Source: Arthrobacter sp. SX1312
Lineage (GTDB): Bacteria > Actinomycetota > Actinomycetes > Actinomycetales > Micrococcaceae
Direction: 5' to 3'
NCBI RefSeq assembly: GCF_002929295.1
Contig: NZ_PJIM01000002.1
Span: 1,136,191 to 1,200,190, forward strand
Length of the DNA: 64,000 bases
Under the pieces are notes generated by a model that was given only the letters and a program-made list of their open reading frames with translations, was not told the DNA's origin and did not search any database. Of this stretch, positions 16,812 to 25,558 are shown in pieces. Position 1 is the stretch's first letter; the number at the start of each line of letters is the position of its first letter. Made by a program: the position numbers and the translations under genes.

Positions 16812-17195
16812 ATGATGAAAATCCGCCGGAATCACAGGAAGCACGACCAGCAGTCCGCCCGACCGTCCCCGCTCGCGCCGACCGCTCCGGGTGGGCCCGT
16901 CCAGAAACCGCCGCACCCGGAGGCGCACGCCCACCGGTCCTTCTTCGACGGGCTCGACAACGCCGCGCGGACCTTCCTCGGCCCGGCGGCTCGCAGTGAC
17001 GGGGGCACGCCGGTCGTGCACCGCCACGACGCCGCCGAGGATCTGTCCGACAGCGCCCTGCTCTCCATGGAGATCCACACGGACTCCCTCGGGCACCACT
17101 ATGCGGTGCGGAAGCACCTGCCGGCACAGCCCGCGGCCGCAGAACCGGACGAGCGGGAGCAGCCGCACGAGCTGGAGGGACCCGAAAGGTCCTAG
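16812..17195 (+). CDS. Small hypothetical protein, hydrophilic
   Basis: 127-residue protein with no domain I recognise. The N-terminus is very basic and His-rich (MMKIRRNHRKHDQQ). A Pro-rich segment follows, then a more conserved-looking stretch (HRSFFDGLDNAARTFLGPAA; LSDSALLSMEIHTDSLGHHYAVRKHLP). Third-position GC is high throughout and no competing frame looks better, so it is likely real. A TAGACT -10-like box lies about 25 bases upstream; the start is uncertain between two adjacent ATGs. It has no signal peptide or membrane segment. Confidence 0.55.
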   Translation: MMKIRRNHRKHDQQSARPSPLAPTAPGGPVQKPPHPEAHAHRSFFDGLDNAARTFLGPAARSDGGTPVVHRHDAAEDLSDSALLSMEIHTDSLGHHYAVRKHLPAQPAAAEPDEREQPHELEGPERS

Positions 17196-17299
17196 GCGTC
17201 TCCGGTCCCGCCCCGTTCGGAGGGCCATGGCCGGTAGCACGACCACGGCCCGGGCAACCCGGTCCCCTGCGCTTCCGGGAGAACCGTAGGGTTGGGGTG

Positions 17300-19864
17300 G
17301 TGATCGAGTCGCCGAACAACGCCCCTGCCCCCTCCGCCGTCGCCCCGTCCGCCATCGCCCGGGACGGCTTCGTCAGCGTCCGCGGCGCCGGCGAGAACAA
17401 CCTGCGGGGCGTCGACGTCGATGTCCCTCGCGACGCCGTCGTCGCCTTCACCGGGGTCTCGGGGTCGGGCAAGTCCTCGCTGGCGTTCGGCACGATCTAC
17501 GCCGAGGCGCAGCGCCGCTACCTGGAATCGGTCGCCCCCTACGCGCGGAGGCTCATCCAGCAGGGGCACTCCCCGCACGTCGGCTCGATCACCGGGCTCC
17601 CTCCCGCCGTCGCGCTCCAGCAGCGGCGCGGCACGCCGAGCGTGCGCTCGACCGTCGGGACGCTCACCACCCTCTCCAACTCGCTGCGGATGCTCTACTC
17701 GCGTGCGGGCACCTACCCGGCGGACGCCGTCGAACGCCTGGAATCCGATGCCTTCTCGCCCAACACCGCCGGCGGAGCGTGTCCGCGGTGCCACGGGCTG
17801 GGCATCGCACGGGACGTCACCGAGGAGACACTCGTCCCCGACCCCTCCCTGACCATCCGCGAGGGTGCGATCGCCGCGTGGCCGGGCGCCTGGCAGGGCA
17901 AGAACCTCCGCGACGTCGTCGGCGAGCTCGGCCACGACATCGACGTCCCCTGGCGGGAGCTGCCGCAGCAGGCGCGGGACTGGCTGCTGTTCACCGAGGA
18001 GCAGCCCGTCGTCGAGGTCACGCCCCAGCGGGACCGCGTGGCCAAGCCGTACAAGGGCCGTTTCTGGAGCGCGAAGAGCTACGTCATGCACACCCTCCGC
18101 GACTCGAAGAGCCAGCAGATGCGCGACCGCGTGCTGCCCTTCATGGAGTCCGGCCCGTGCGGGGTGTGCGGCGGGAGCGGGCTGCGTCCCGAGGCGCTCG
18201 CGGTGACCTTCGCCGGACTGTCGATCGCGGAGGCGAACGCCCTGCCTCTGGCGGACCTCGCCGCGCACCTCGAGCCGGCGGCCACGCTGGAGCACCCGGT
18301 CGCAGCGCACGGGTCGTGGACCTCGGGGGAGGGCACGGAAGTGTCCGTCACCATCAGTCGCGACCTCGTCCAGCGCCTCCGGGTCCTCGTGGACCTCGGG
18401 CTGGGCTACCTGAGCCTGAGCCGCGCCACCCCCACGCTCTCGCCCGGCGAGATGCAGCGACTGCGCATCGCCACGCAGCTCCGGTCCGGTCTGTTCGGCG
18501 TCGTCTACGTGCTCGACGAGCCGTCCGCCGGACTGCACCCAGCCGACGTCGAGCCGCTCCTCGCCGTCCTCGCAGCACTCAAGGACGCCGGGAACTCGGT
18601 GTTCGTCGTCGAACACAACATGGACGTCGTCCGACGCTCGGACTGGATCGTCGACGTCGGCCCGCTCGCAGGGGAGGGCGGGGGAGAAATCATCTACAGC
18701 GGCCCAGCCGGCGGGCTCGTGGACGTCCAGGCCTCCCTCACGGCGCCGTTCCTGGCCCGGACCGCGCCGGCGGCGGCGGTGGACGGCGCCGCCCGGGAAC
18801 CCTCGGCCTGGCTGCGCCTCGAGGGCATCCGCCGCCACAACCTCCAGGGTCTCGACGCAGCCGTTCCCGTGGGCGTCCTGACCGCAGTGACGGGCGTGTC
18901 CGGATCGGGGAAGTCGACGCTCGTCAGCAAGGTCCTCGCCGAGGCGGTCGGGGCGCACGTCCGTGACGACACCCCCGCCGACCTCGAACCGGTCGACGAC
19001 GGGACGGCCCCCGAGGCAGACACGGGCTCCACAGTGGCGGGCATCGGCGGACTGGAAGCCTTCGACCGCCTGGTCAGCGTGGACCAGAAGCCCATCGGGC
19101 GGACACCGCGCTCCAACCTCGCGACCTACACGGGACTGTTCGACGCCGTGCGGAAGGCGTTCGCCGCGACGCCCGCCGCGAGGTCGCGGGGCTTCGGGGC
19201 CGGCCGGTTCTCCTTCAACGTGCAGGGTGGACGCTGCGAGACCTGCCAGGGCGAGGGCTTCGTGGCGGTCGAACTCCTGTTCCTGCCCGGGAGCTACGGC
19301 CCCTGCCCGGCCTGCGCCGGGTCCCGCTACAACGAGGAGACCCTCGAGGTCACGCTGGACGGCCGCACCATCGCGGACGTCCTCGGGATGACCGTGGACG
19401 ACGCCGCGTCCGCCCTCCGGGACATTCCGGCCGCGGCCCGCTCGCTCGCCACGCTGCAGGAGGTGGGCCTGGGGTACCTGCGGCTGGGGCAGCCGGCCAC
19501 GGAGCTCTCCGGGGGAGAGGCCCAGCGCATCAAGCTGGCCACCGAGCTGCAGCGGGCCCGGCGCGGCCATACCCTCTACCTGCTGGACGAGCCGACCACC
19601 GGACTGCATCCCGCGGATGTCGTGCTGCTCCTCGCGCAGCTGCGGAAACTGGTCGAGGCCGGCAACACGGTCGTCGTCGTCGAACACACGATGGCGGTCG
19701 TAGCGGCCGCCGACTGGGTGATCGACCTCGGTCCGGGCGGAGGTTCTGCCGGCGGCAGGATCGTCGCCTCCGGGACACCCGCGCACATCGCGGGGCTCGC
19801 GCCCGAGGTGAGCGCGACGGCGCCGTACCTCGCCGAGCACCTCGGAGCCCGGAGCGGGGCCTGA
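17300..19864 (+). CDS. UvrA-like ABC ATPase lacking the UvrB-binding domain (UvrA2 type)
   Basis: 854-residue UvrA paralogue with two ABC modules. The first has Walker A GVSGSGKSSLAF, a modified signature TLSPGEMQRL and Walker B VYVLDEPSAGLHPAD. The second has [19 protein letters not shown] and LYLLDEPTTGLHPAD. The second module's zinc finger is intact (CETCQGEG...CPACAGSRYN). After STVGTLTTLSNSLRMLYSR the protein passes almost directly to CPRCHGLG, so the UvrB-interaction insertion of repair UvrA is missing. Such proteins are associated with DNA-binding drug tolerance. I prefer the second of two adjacent GTGs, seven bases after TAGGGT (17287-17292), which implies a leaderless transcript. Confidence 0.85.
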   Translation: MIESPNNAPAPSAVAPSAIARDGFVSVRGAGENNLRGVDVDVPRDAVVAFTGVSGSGKSSLAFGTIYAEAQRRYLESVAPYARRLIQQGHSPHVGSITGLPPAVALQQRRGTPSVRSTVGTLTTLSNSLRMLYSRAGTYPADAVERLESDAFSPNTAGGACPRCHGLGIARDVTEETLVPDPSLTIREGAIAAWPGAWQGKNLRDVVGELGHDIDVPWRELPQQARDWLLFTEEQPVVEVTPQRDRVAKPYKGRFWSAKSYVMHTLRDSKSQQMRDRVLPFMESGPCGVCGGSGLRPEALAVTFAGLSIAEANALPLADLAAHLEPAATLEHPVAAHGSWTSGEGTEVSVTISRDLVQRLRVLVDLGLGYLSLSRATPTLSPGEMQRLRIATQLRSGLFGVVYVLDEPSAGLHPADVEPLLAVLAALKDAGNSVFVVEHNMDVVRRSDWIVDVGPLAGEGGGEIIYSGPAGGLVDVQASLTAPFLARTAPAAAVDGAAREPSAWLRLEGIRRHNLQGLDAAVPVGVLTAVTGVSGSGKSTLVSKVLAEAVGAHVRDDTPADLEPVDDGTAPEADTGSTVAGIGGLEAFDRLVSVDQKPIGRTPRSNLATYTGLFDAVRKAFAATPAARSRGFGAGRFSFNVQGGRCETCQGEGFVAVELLFLPGSYGPCPACAGSRYNEETLEVTLDGRTIADVLGMTVDDAASALRDIPAAARSLATLQEVGLGYLRLGQPATELSGGEAQRIKLATELQRARRGHTLYLLDEPTTGLHPADVVLLLAQLRKLVEAGNTVVVVEHTMAVVAAADWVIDLGPGGGSAGGRIVASGTPAHIAGLAPEVSATAPYLAEHLGARSGA

Positions 19865-19892
19865 CCGGCAACCCGGCCCGTGCTGCGCGGAC

Positions 19893-21305
19893 CTACACCA
19901 GTGCCGGCGCGAAGTCGTTCTCGACGGGAGCCCGGGCATCCAGCGACCGCCAGGCCGATGAGAGGATGCCCACCGCCCGGCGGGTGTCCTCGGACGGGTA
20001 GCTGAAGGGGACGCGGAGGAACCGCTCGAACACCCCGCCCATGCCGAAGCGGGGACCCGCGCCGAGCAGCAGGCCCCGGTCCCGGGCAGCGAGGGCCAGT
20101 TGCGAGCTGACGGGCGCCCCCAGATTCACCCACGTGCACAGTCCGCCCGGGACATGGGGGACGTCCCACGCAGGTAGCGCGTCGTGAAGGAGCCCCTCGA
20201 GGTGGCTGCGGCCCTCGGCCAGTTGCCTGGACCGGAGGAGCAGCAGCTCGTCGTACGTGCCCAGCATCTCGAGGGCGATGAGCTGCTCGAGGATCGGCGT
20301 CCCGAGGTCCTGCGCATACCGGGACTGGACGAGCCGGAGGATGAGGTCCTCCTCCGCCCGGATCCACCCGATACGCAGTCCGCCCCAGACGGTCTTGCCC
20401 ATCGATCCGACCAGCACGGCGGGTCCGAAGGCCGCAAGGGGAGGCATGGGATCGGCGTCGATCCGCAGCTCCGCCATCGTCTCGTCCGCGATGACCACCG
20501 TGTTCTGCCGTGCCGCCGCCGTCATCAGCCGGTCGCGCTGCGCAGGAGGCATCACCGCTCCGGTGGGGTTGTGGAAGTCCGGCATGACGTAGGCCAGCGT
20601 CGGGCGCCCCCGCCGGAACGCCTGCTCGAGGCCGTCGTCGTCCCAGCCGTCGCGGGCATCGACGGCCACCGGCAGGAGGCGTCGGCCTGCGGCGCGCAGG
20701 GCCTCGTACGCGTGGGGGTAGCTCGGCGCCTCGACGAGGGCCGAGTCGCTGCGGCCGAGCAGTGCGCGTGCCAGGAGGGAGATGGCGTGCTGTGCTCCGA
20801 GGGTGACCATGATCTGCCCGGGTTCGGTGGGGACGCCCCGCGCCGCATACCGGTCGGCGAGGGCCTGCCGCAGGCGGGGCAGGCCGAGCGGATCGTAGCC
20901 GCTGCCGTTCAGGTAGGCGGGAAGCTCCTGCGCGGCTCTCGCCGCGGCCTCGCCGACCTGCGGGGCCGCGGGGAGTGCCGCCTTGCTGAGGTCGAGGACC
21001 ACGCCGGGTCCGCCGTCGTCGTGCGCCGGTACCTCCCGTCCCGGCATGGCGACGACACTGCCCGAGCCGCGCGTGCTCTCCACGTACCCGGCCGACCGCA
21101 GCCGTGCATAGGCGGCCGCCACGAGGGTCCTGCTGACGCCGAGCTGCACGGCCAGCTCGCGTTCGGCCGGCAGGCGCGTCCCCAGGGGGATTCGCCCGTC
21201 GAGGGTGAGCAGCCGGATGCGGTCGGCCAGGGCCCCGTAGGCCGGGCCCGTGGTGCGCCACGCTCCGAGTTCGGCCGCGAGGCGGCGGGCGGGAAGAACC
21301 ATCAT
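19893..21305 (-). CDS. MocR/PdxR-type regulator (GntR HTH fused to aminotransferase-like domain)
   Basis: 470-residue MocR-family regulator. The N-terminal GntR winged helix (AYGALADRIRLLTLDGRIPLGTRLPAERELAVQLGVSRTLVAAAYARL) is joined by a linker to a fold-type I PLP domain. Recognisable PLP segments are YVMPDFHNPTGAVMPPAQR and VGSMGKTVWGGLRIGWI, the latter with the PLP Lys. The start is the ATG at 21305 (or 21302); upstream codons would enter the shared promoter. It is divergent from a YczE-type membrane protein gene, a recurrent pairing, and probably controls it in response to a PLP-linked ligand. Confidence 0.9.
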   Translation of the reverse strand: MMVLPARRLAAELGAWRTTGPAYGALADRIRLLTLDGRIPLGTRLPAERELAVQLGVSRTLVAAAYARLRSAGYVESTRGSGSVVAMPGREVPAHDDGGPGVVLDLSKAALPAAPQVGEAAARAAQELPAYLNGSGYDPLGLPRLRQALADRYAARGVPTEPGQIMVTLGAQHAISLLARALLGRSDSALVEAPSYPHAYEALRAAGRRLLPVAVDARDGWDDDGLEQAFRRGRPTLAYVMPDFHNPTGAVMPPAQRDRLMTAAARQNTVVIADETMAELRIDADPMPPLAAFGPAVLVGSMGKTVWGGLRIGWIRAEEDLILRLVQSRYAQDLGTPILEQLIALEMLGTYDELLLLRSRQLAEGRSHLEGLLHDALPAWDVPHVPGGLCTWVNLGAPVSSQLALAARDRGLLLGAGPRFGMGGVFERFLRVPFSYPSEDTRRAVGILSSAWRSLDARAPVENDFAPALV

Positions 21306-21322
21306 GAAGCCACCATGGCACG

Positions 21323-21347
21323 ATTGGCATCTTGATGTAAGTCCAAT
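21323..21347. promoter_or_regulatory. Inverted repeat between the MocR and yczE-like genes
   Basis: ATTGG (21323-21327) and CCAAT (21343-21347) form short inverted arms in the 61-base divergent gap, around CATCTTGATGTAAGT. Only this gap is AT-rich locally. It is a candidate MocR binding region; MocR sites are often direct repeats, so the palindrome alone is weak evidence. Confidence 0.35.
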
Positions 21348-21366
21348 TCCCGGTTGTACTGGGACC

Positions 21367-21987
21367 ATGACGTTCCTCGGCGCCCGGCGCGGGCTACAGC
21401 TCCTGCTCGGCCTCTTCCTCTACGGCTTCTCGCTCGCGATGATGATCAGGGCCACGCTCGGGGTCTCGCCCTGGGACGTCCTGGGGCAGGGCGGCTCCCT
21501 CCAGACCGGCATCCCGTTCGGCTTCATGACCAACATCATCGGCCTGATCGTCCTGCTGCTCTGGATCCCGCTCCGGCAGCGTCCGGGCATCGGGACCGTC
21601 CTGAACGTCCTGCTCGTGGGGCCCAGCGCGGAGATCGGCCTCGCGGTACTCGGAGAGCCGAGCCAGCTGTGGGGGCGGATCCTGCTGTTCACCGGCGGAC
21701 TGGTGCTGCTGGCGGTGGCCAGCGGCCTCTACATCGGCGCCCGCCTCGGGCCGGGCCCGCGCGACGGCCTCATGACGGGCCTCCATGCCCGCTTCGGGCT
21801 GCCGATCTGGCTCGTCCGCACGGCCATCGAGGGGACCGTGCTGCTGCTCGGCTGGCTGCTCGGCGGGTCGGTCGGCCTCGGCACGGTCGCCTTCGCCCTG
21901 CTGATCGGGCCGTTGATCAACGTCACGCTGCCGATCTTCCGTATGCCCGAGCGAGCCCCTCGGACGCCCGCCGCCGTCACCGTCTGA
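21367..21987 (+). CDS. YczE/YyaS/YitT-family integral membrane protein
   Basis: 206-residue membrane protein with about five hydrophobic segments (GLQLLLGLFLYGFSLAMMIRA, MTNIIGLIVLLLWIPL, ILLFTGGLVLLAVASGLYIGA, IEGTVLLLGWLLGG, VAFALLIGPLINVTL). The conserved LGVSPWDVLGQG and GPGPRDGLMTGL motifs are typical of YczE proteins, whose transport role is not established. The ATG lies six bases after TGTACT (21355-21360), so the transcript may be leaderless. It is divergent from and probably regulated by the MocR protein. Confidence 0.85.
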   Translation: MTFLGARRGLQLLLGLFLYGFSLAMMIRATLGVSPWDVLGQGGSLQTGIPFGFMTNIIGLIVLLLWIPLRQRPGIGTVLNVLLVGPSAEIGLAVLGEPSQLWGRILLFTGGLVLLAVASGLYIGARLGPGPRDGLMTGLHARFGLPIWLVRTAIEGTVLLLGWLLGGSVGLGTVAFALLIGPLINVTLPIFRMPERAPRTPAAVTV

Positions 21988-22188
21988 CCGGACGGTCCGG
22001 GCCGACCGGGCACGCGCCGGACCGGTTGGGCCGCGCCGCCTGACCGGACAGCCGGAGCCGGACCGGGCACGCACCGGACGCGCGGCCGCCGGGCACGGAC
22101 CGGGCACATACCGGCCGGCGGTCGCGCCGTGCAGCCGGGTCGCGTGCCACCGACCTAGACTGGAGCTCCTGCCGTCAGAGAGGACCCC
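21988..22188. repeat. Gap with dispersed GACCGGGCAC repeats
   Basis: The 201 bases between the yczE-like and MBL genes hold three copies of ACCGGGCAC (about 22005-22013, 22062-22070 and 22099-22107), each followed by a CCGG-containing tail. CCGGACGGTCCGG (21988-22000) directly after the stop is a perfect odd palindrome. No coding potential is seen. A TAGACT -10-like box (22155-22160) and AGAGAGGA (22178-22185) serve the MBL gene. Confidence 0.5.
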
Positions 22189-23049
22189 ATGACCACCGAC
22201 GTCCCCAGCGAGAACAGCGGCCCGTGGCGGGAGCTCGGACCGGGCATCCATGTGCTGCGCACTGCGGGTTCCCGGACGAATATCGGGCTCGTCGTCGGCT
22301 CCGAGCAGGCGCTGGTCGTCGACACGGGGCCAGGACCGATCGCTGCGGCGGAGGTGTACTCGCAGGTGCGGGCCGTCACGGGCCTGCCGCTCGTCGTCGT
22401 GAACACCCACGCCCATGCGGACCATTTCTTCGGCAACGACTACTTCGCCGCGCACGGCGTCGAGGAGTTCTGGGCGACGGCGCGGTGCAGCGCCGTCCAG
22501 GCCGAGAACGGCGAGGACCAGCGGGCGCCGGTCGCCTCCGTCGAGCCGGCCATGGGTGCGGGCGACGGCGAGCACACCCGGATCGTCCCCGCCAACCGGC
22601 TCGTGGAAGGCACTCCCGTGGACCTCGACCTGGGAGGCCAGTCCGTGACGCTGTTCCACCTCGGACGCGGTCACACCGACCACGACCTGCTGGTGGGCGC
22701 CGGGAACGTGCTCTTCGCGGGGGACCTCGTGGAGGACGGCGCGGATCCGGTCTTCGAGGACTCGTTCCCCGTGGACTGGGTGCGGACCCTCGGCAAGATG
22801 GTGGCCCTCGAGGACCTCTACGACGTGTTCGTGCCCGGTCACGGCGAGCCGGTGGCCGTCGAGGCCGTCGTCACGCAGATGAACACGATGCGCAGCGCCA
22901 TCCGGGTGACCCGGGTTGCCATGGACGAGGCCTCGGTGGACATGACCAAGGCCATCCCGCTCCTGCCGTACGGCCCGGAGCAGTCCCGGGCACTGCTCAT
23001 CCGCCTGCGCACCCTCGCGCACTGGAAGTGGCTGGCGCGCAAGCACTGA
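22189..23049 (+). CDS. MBL-fold metallo-hydrolase
   Basis: 286-residue metallo-beta-lactamase-fold protein. The metal signature NTHAHADHFFGN (H-x-H-x-D-H) is clear, followed by GHTDHDLLVGAGNVLFAGDLVEDG and FVPGHGEPV, which supply the remaining metal ligands. No signal peptide is seen, so it is cytoplasmic. It resembles glyoxalase II-like or quinol-processing hydrolases of unknown substrate. AGAGAGGACCCC precedes the ATG. It converges on the alditol oxidase-like gene, so context gives no substrate clue. Confidence 0.88.
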   Translation: MTTDVPSENSGPWRELGPGIHVLRTAGSRTNIGLVVGSEQALVVDTGPGPIAAAEVYSQVRAVTGLPLVVVNTHAHADHFFGNDYFAAHGVEEFWATARCSAVQAENGEDQRAPVASVEPAMGAGDGEHTRIVPANRLVEGTPVDLDLGGQSVTLFHLGRGHTDHDLLVGAGNVLFAGDLVEDGADPVFEDSFPVDWVRTLGKMVALEDLYDVFVPGHGEPVAVEAVVTQMNTMRSAIRVTRVAMDEASVDMTKAIPLLPYGPEQSRALLIRLRTLAHWKWLARKH

Positions 23050-23061
23050 GGCGGTGTCCTC

Positions 23062-24330
23062 CTAGGCGCCGAAGACCGTGCGGTCGAGGAAGGCGTTGCG
23101 GAACGTGCCCTCGGGATCCAGGCGACGGGCGAGGCGCCGGAAGTCCTCGAAGCGGGGATAGAGCGGGGCCAGCTGGGCGGCGTCGGCCGCGAACAGCTTT
23201 CCCCAGTGCGGGCGGGCACCCAGGGGGAGCAGCGCCGCCTCGAGCTCCGGCAGCAGTGCTTCGACCTCGTCCTGCAGCGGCTTCCAGGTGAAGTGGAGGC
23301 CGATCCCGTCGCGGCGGTAGTTGCTGCTGAGCCACAGCTCGTCCGCCGCCATGGAGCGCACCTCCGAGACCAGCAGCAGTGGCGCGATCCTCGGCGCCAG
23401 GGCGCGCACCGCCTGGATCGCCTCGACGGCGTGCTCACGGCCTACGAGGTACTCCGTCTGCAGCTCCTGCCCGTTGCTGGGAGTGAATGCGAGGCGGAAG
23501 TGGGCCAGCCGGTCCGACCACGGTCCGGGGACGCCGAGTTGCTGCGTGCAGTGGTCCGCGGCCACCCCCGGCACCGGGTGGTGGGCACGGTCCGCCGGTG
23601 AACCGCCGTAGAACGCATCCGGGACGGGGCGGGCCCCGTCGACGCGGCTCTTCAGCCACGCCTGGCCGATGGTGTCGCCCGCCCAGTCCGTGAACAGGCT
23701 GACGCTGTACGCGGCGGACGTGGCGGCGTCGTAGTCCGCGAGTACCGCGTCCCACGGGACGTCCGTGAATACGTCCTGGCGCACGTCGAAGGAGGGTTCG
23801 ATGCGCAGGGTCACGCGGTGGACGACGCCGAGGGCGCCGAGGCCCACGACGGCGCCGTCGAAGTCGTCGTCGCCTGCGGCCAGGACCAGGACGTCGCCGG
23901 ACGCGGTCACGAGCTCGAGCCCGACGACGGCGGTGGCGAGGTTGCCGTTCGCGTCCCCGGAACCGTGGGTGGCGGTGGCGATGGCGCCTCCGACCGAGAT
24001 GTGGGGGAGGGAGGCCAGGTTGTGCAGGGCGAAGCCGCGTCGCTGCAGGTGTTCGGCGAGGACTCCGTAGCGCACGCCTGCGCCCACCGTGACGGTGAGG
24101 GTGTCCTCGTCGATGTGCACCCCGGGGTCGAGTACGTCCAGGCAGACGAGGGTCCCGGGGCTGTCCGCGATGTCGTTGAAGGAGTGGCGTGAGCCGAGCG
24201 CGCGGATGCGGGTGGCCCCCGCGACGGCTCGCTGGAGGTCGGCGAGCGAGGTGGGGTGCAGGATCGTCCCGGCCCGGTACTCGTAGTTGCCTGCCCAGTT
24301 GAGCCTGTCGCGTACCTGTTCCTCGAGCAT
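23062..24330 (-). CDS. FAD-dependent alditol oxidase-like protein
   Basis: 422-residue VAO-family flavoprotein close in size and motifs to Streptomyces alditol oxidase. The covalent-FAD His is at residue 49 in LGSRHSFNDIAD, and LPHISVGGAIATATHGSG is the FAD-binding loop. SEVRS, LHFTW and HWGK in the C-terminal half match the positions I recall as catalytic in AldO. It would oxidise a polyol such as arabinitol or xylitol at C1, using oxygen and giving hydrogen peroxide. The gene is divergent from the LacI regulator, and a 14-base palindrome stands in its promoter region. L-gulono- or arabinonolactone oxidase is a less likely alternative. Confidence 0.82.
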   Translation of the reverse strand: MLEEQVRDRLNWAGNYEYRAGTILHPTSLADLQRAVAGATRIRALGSRHSFNDIADSPGTLVCLDVLDPGVHIDEDTLTVTVGAGVRYGVLAEHLQRRGFALHNLASLPHISVGGAIATATHGSGDANGNLATAVVGLELVTASGDVLVLAAGDDDFDGAVVGLGALGVVHRVTLRIEPSFDVRQDVFTDVPWDAVLADYDAATSAAYSVSLFTDWAGDTIGQAWLKSRVDGARPVPDAFYGGSPADRAHHPVPGVAADHCTQQLGVPGPWSDRLAHFRLAFTPSNGQELQTEYLVGREHAVEAIQAVRALAPRIAPLLLVSEVRSMAADELWLSSNYRRDGIGLHFTWKPLQDEVEALLPELEAALLPLGARPHWGKLFAADAAQLAPLYPRFEDFRRLARRLDPEGTFRNAFLDRTVFGA

Positions 24331-24408
24331 GATGGTCCCTGTCTGGCCGGTGTCGCGGCGGCCGGCGTCGGGGCCGCAGCGGCACGTCGAGAGGCGTGCC
24401 CGCCTATC

Positions 24409-24422
24409 CTACAACGTTGTAG
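24409..24422. promoter_or_regulatory. LacI-type operator, perfect palindrome
   Basis: CTACAACGTTGTAG is a perfect 14-base palindrome with the central CG typical of LacI/PurR sites. It lies between the divergent alditol oxidase-like gene and the lacI gene, and could control both. A closely related site (12 of 14 identical) is at 25571-25584. Confidence 0.8.
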
Positions 24423-24475
24423 AATCACCACACGCGTGACGTGCAGGGCATCACGACAGGACCCGAGGGAGCGGC

Positions 24476-25498
24476 ATGGCGGCCACACTGAAGGACGTCG
24501 CACTGGCAGCCGGCGTTTCGATCAAGACCGTCTCCAACGTCATCAACGACTACGAGCACATCCGCGCCGACACGAAGCAGCGCGTCATGGACGCCATCGC
24601 CGACCTCGGCTACAGCCCCAACCTCTCCGCGCGGAGCCTGCGCTCGGGCCGCACCGGGGTGATCGGGCTCGCCGTCCCCGAGCTGTCGCTCAGCTATTTC
24701 GCGGAACTGGCCGACTCGACCATCAAGGCTGCGGAGCGGCGCGGGCTGAAGGTGCTCATCGAGCAGACCGGCGGCGACCGCTCCCGCGAGCTCGAGATCC
24801 TGTCCAGTCCGCGGCTGCAGATGACGGACGGACTGCTGTTCAGCCCGCTCGGCATGTCCAACGAGGACGCCGACCACCTGAACGTCAACTTCCCGCTCGT
24901 GCTGCTCGGGGAGCGGATCTTCGGCGGGCCCACCGACCACGTGACCATGAGCAACGTCGACTCCGCCCGCGCCGCGACCGAGCACCTGATCTCGCGGGGC
25001 CGGCGCCGTATCGCCGTCGTCGGCGGCCACGAGGGCGAGGTGATCGGATCGGCCGGGCTGCGCCTGCGCGGCTACCGGCAGGCTCTCGACGCGGCAGGCA
25101 TCCCGTTCGATCCTGACCTCGTCGCGTACACGACACTCTGGCACCGGGCCAACGGCGCCACCTCCATGCGGGAACTGCTCGCCTCCGGCGTCGGATTCGA
25201 TGCGCTGTTCGGCATGAACGACACCCTCGCGCTGGGTGCGATGCGCGTGCTGCAGGAGGCGGGGCTGCGGATCCCCGACGACGTCGCGGTGATCGGCTTC
25301 GACGACCTGGACGAGGGCAGGTACTCGCTGCCGACGCTGTCCACGATCGATCCGGGCAGGGACGAGATCGCGGACACCGCGGTGCGGGTGCTGCAGGAGC
25401 GTATCTCGGGACGTGTCGGCGGCGTCCCGCCCCGCGAGTTCGAGGCGCGCTTCCAGGTCATCGAGCGGGAGTCCTCCGCGCTGGCCCGGTCACATTGA
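24476..25498 (+). CDS. LacI-family transcriptional regulator
   Basis: 340-residue LacI-type repressor. The N-terminal HTH is ATLKDVALAAGVSIKTVSNVINDY, with a hinge helix in LGYSPNLSARSLRSGRTGVIGL. A periplasmic-binding-protein-like sensor domain follows (FDALFGMNDTLALGAMRVLQEAG, DVAVIGFDDLDEGRYSLPTLSTID). It sits between the alditol oxidase-like gene and the arabinoside ABC operon, both preceded by matching palindromes, so it is inferred to be their local repressor, probably induced by arabinose or an arabinoside. A TTTTTT run (25511-25516) just after the stop may help terminate it. Confidence 0.92.
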   Translation: MAATLKDVALAAGVSIKTVSNVINDYEHIRADTKQRVMDAIADLGYSPNLSARSLRSGRTGVIGLAVPELSLSYFAELADSTIKAAERRGLKVLIEQTGGDRSRELEILSSPRLQMTDGLLFSPLGMSNEDADHLNVNFPLVLLGERIFGGPTDHVTMSNVDSARAATEHLISRGRRRIAVVGGHEGEVIGSAGLRLRGYRQALDAAGIPFDPDLVAYTTLWHRANGATSMRELLASGVGFDALFGMNDTLALGAMRVLQEAGLRIPDDVAVIGFDDLDEGRYSLPTLSTIDPGRDEIADTAVRVLQERISGRVGGVPPREFEARFQVIERESSALARSH

Positions 25499-25525
25499 GG
25501 CCTGTGTGCCTTTTTTATCGAATGC

Positions 25526-25555
25526 TTGACACCGGCCCGAGCTACTCTGCATAGT
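25526..25555 (+). promoter_or_regulatory. Promoter of the arabinoside ABC operon
   Basis: TTGACA (25526-25531) is a perfect -35 hexamer; CATAGT (25550-25555) with an 18-base spacer is the best -10. The inverted repeat at 25559-25583 lies immediately downstream, where a bound LacI repressor would block initiation. The predicted start is near 25562, giving an unusually long leader of about 210 bases. Confidence 0.6.
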
Positions 25556-25558
25556 TTC

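Noticed and set aside
17192-19939. 915-codon minus-strand open frame opposite the uvrA2 gene
   Set aside because: It is the antisense shadow of a GC-rich gene with clear ABC ATPase motifs; its translation has no recognisable domain and biased low-complexity composition.
25498-25516. Hairpin plus T-run as a classical terminator of lacI
   Set aside because: The T-run is real but the stem (AGGC/GCCT) has only four pairs, so I mention it under the gene rather than call a terminator.
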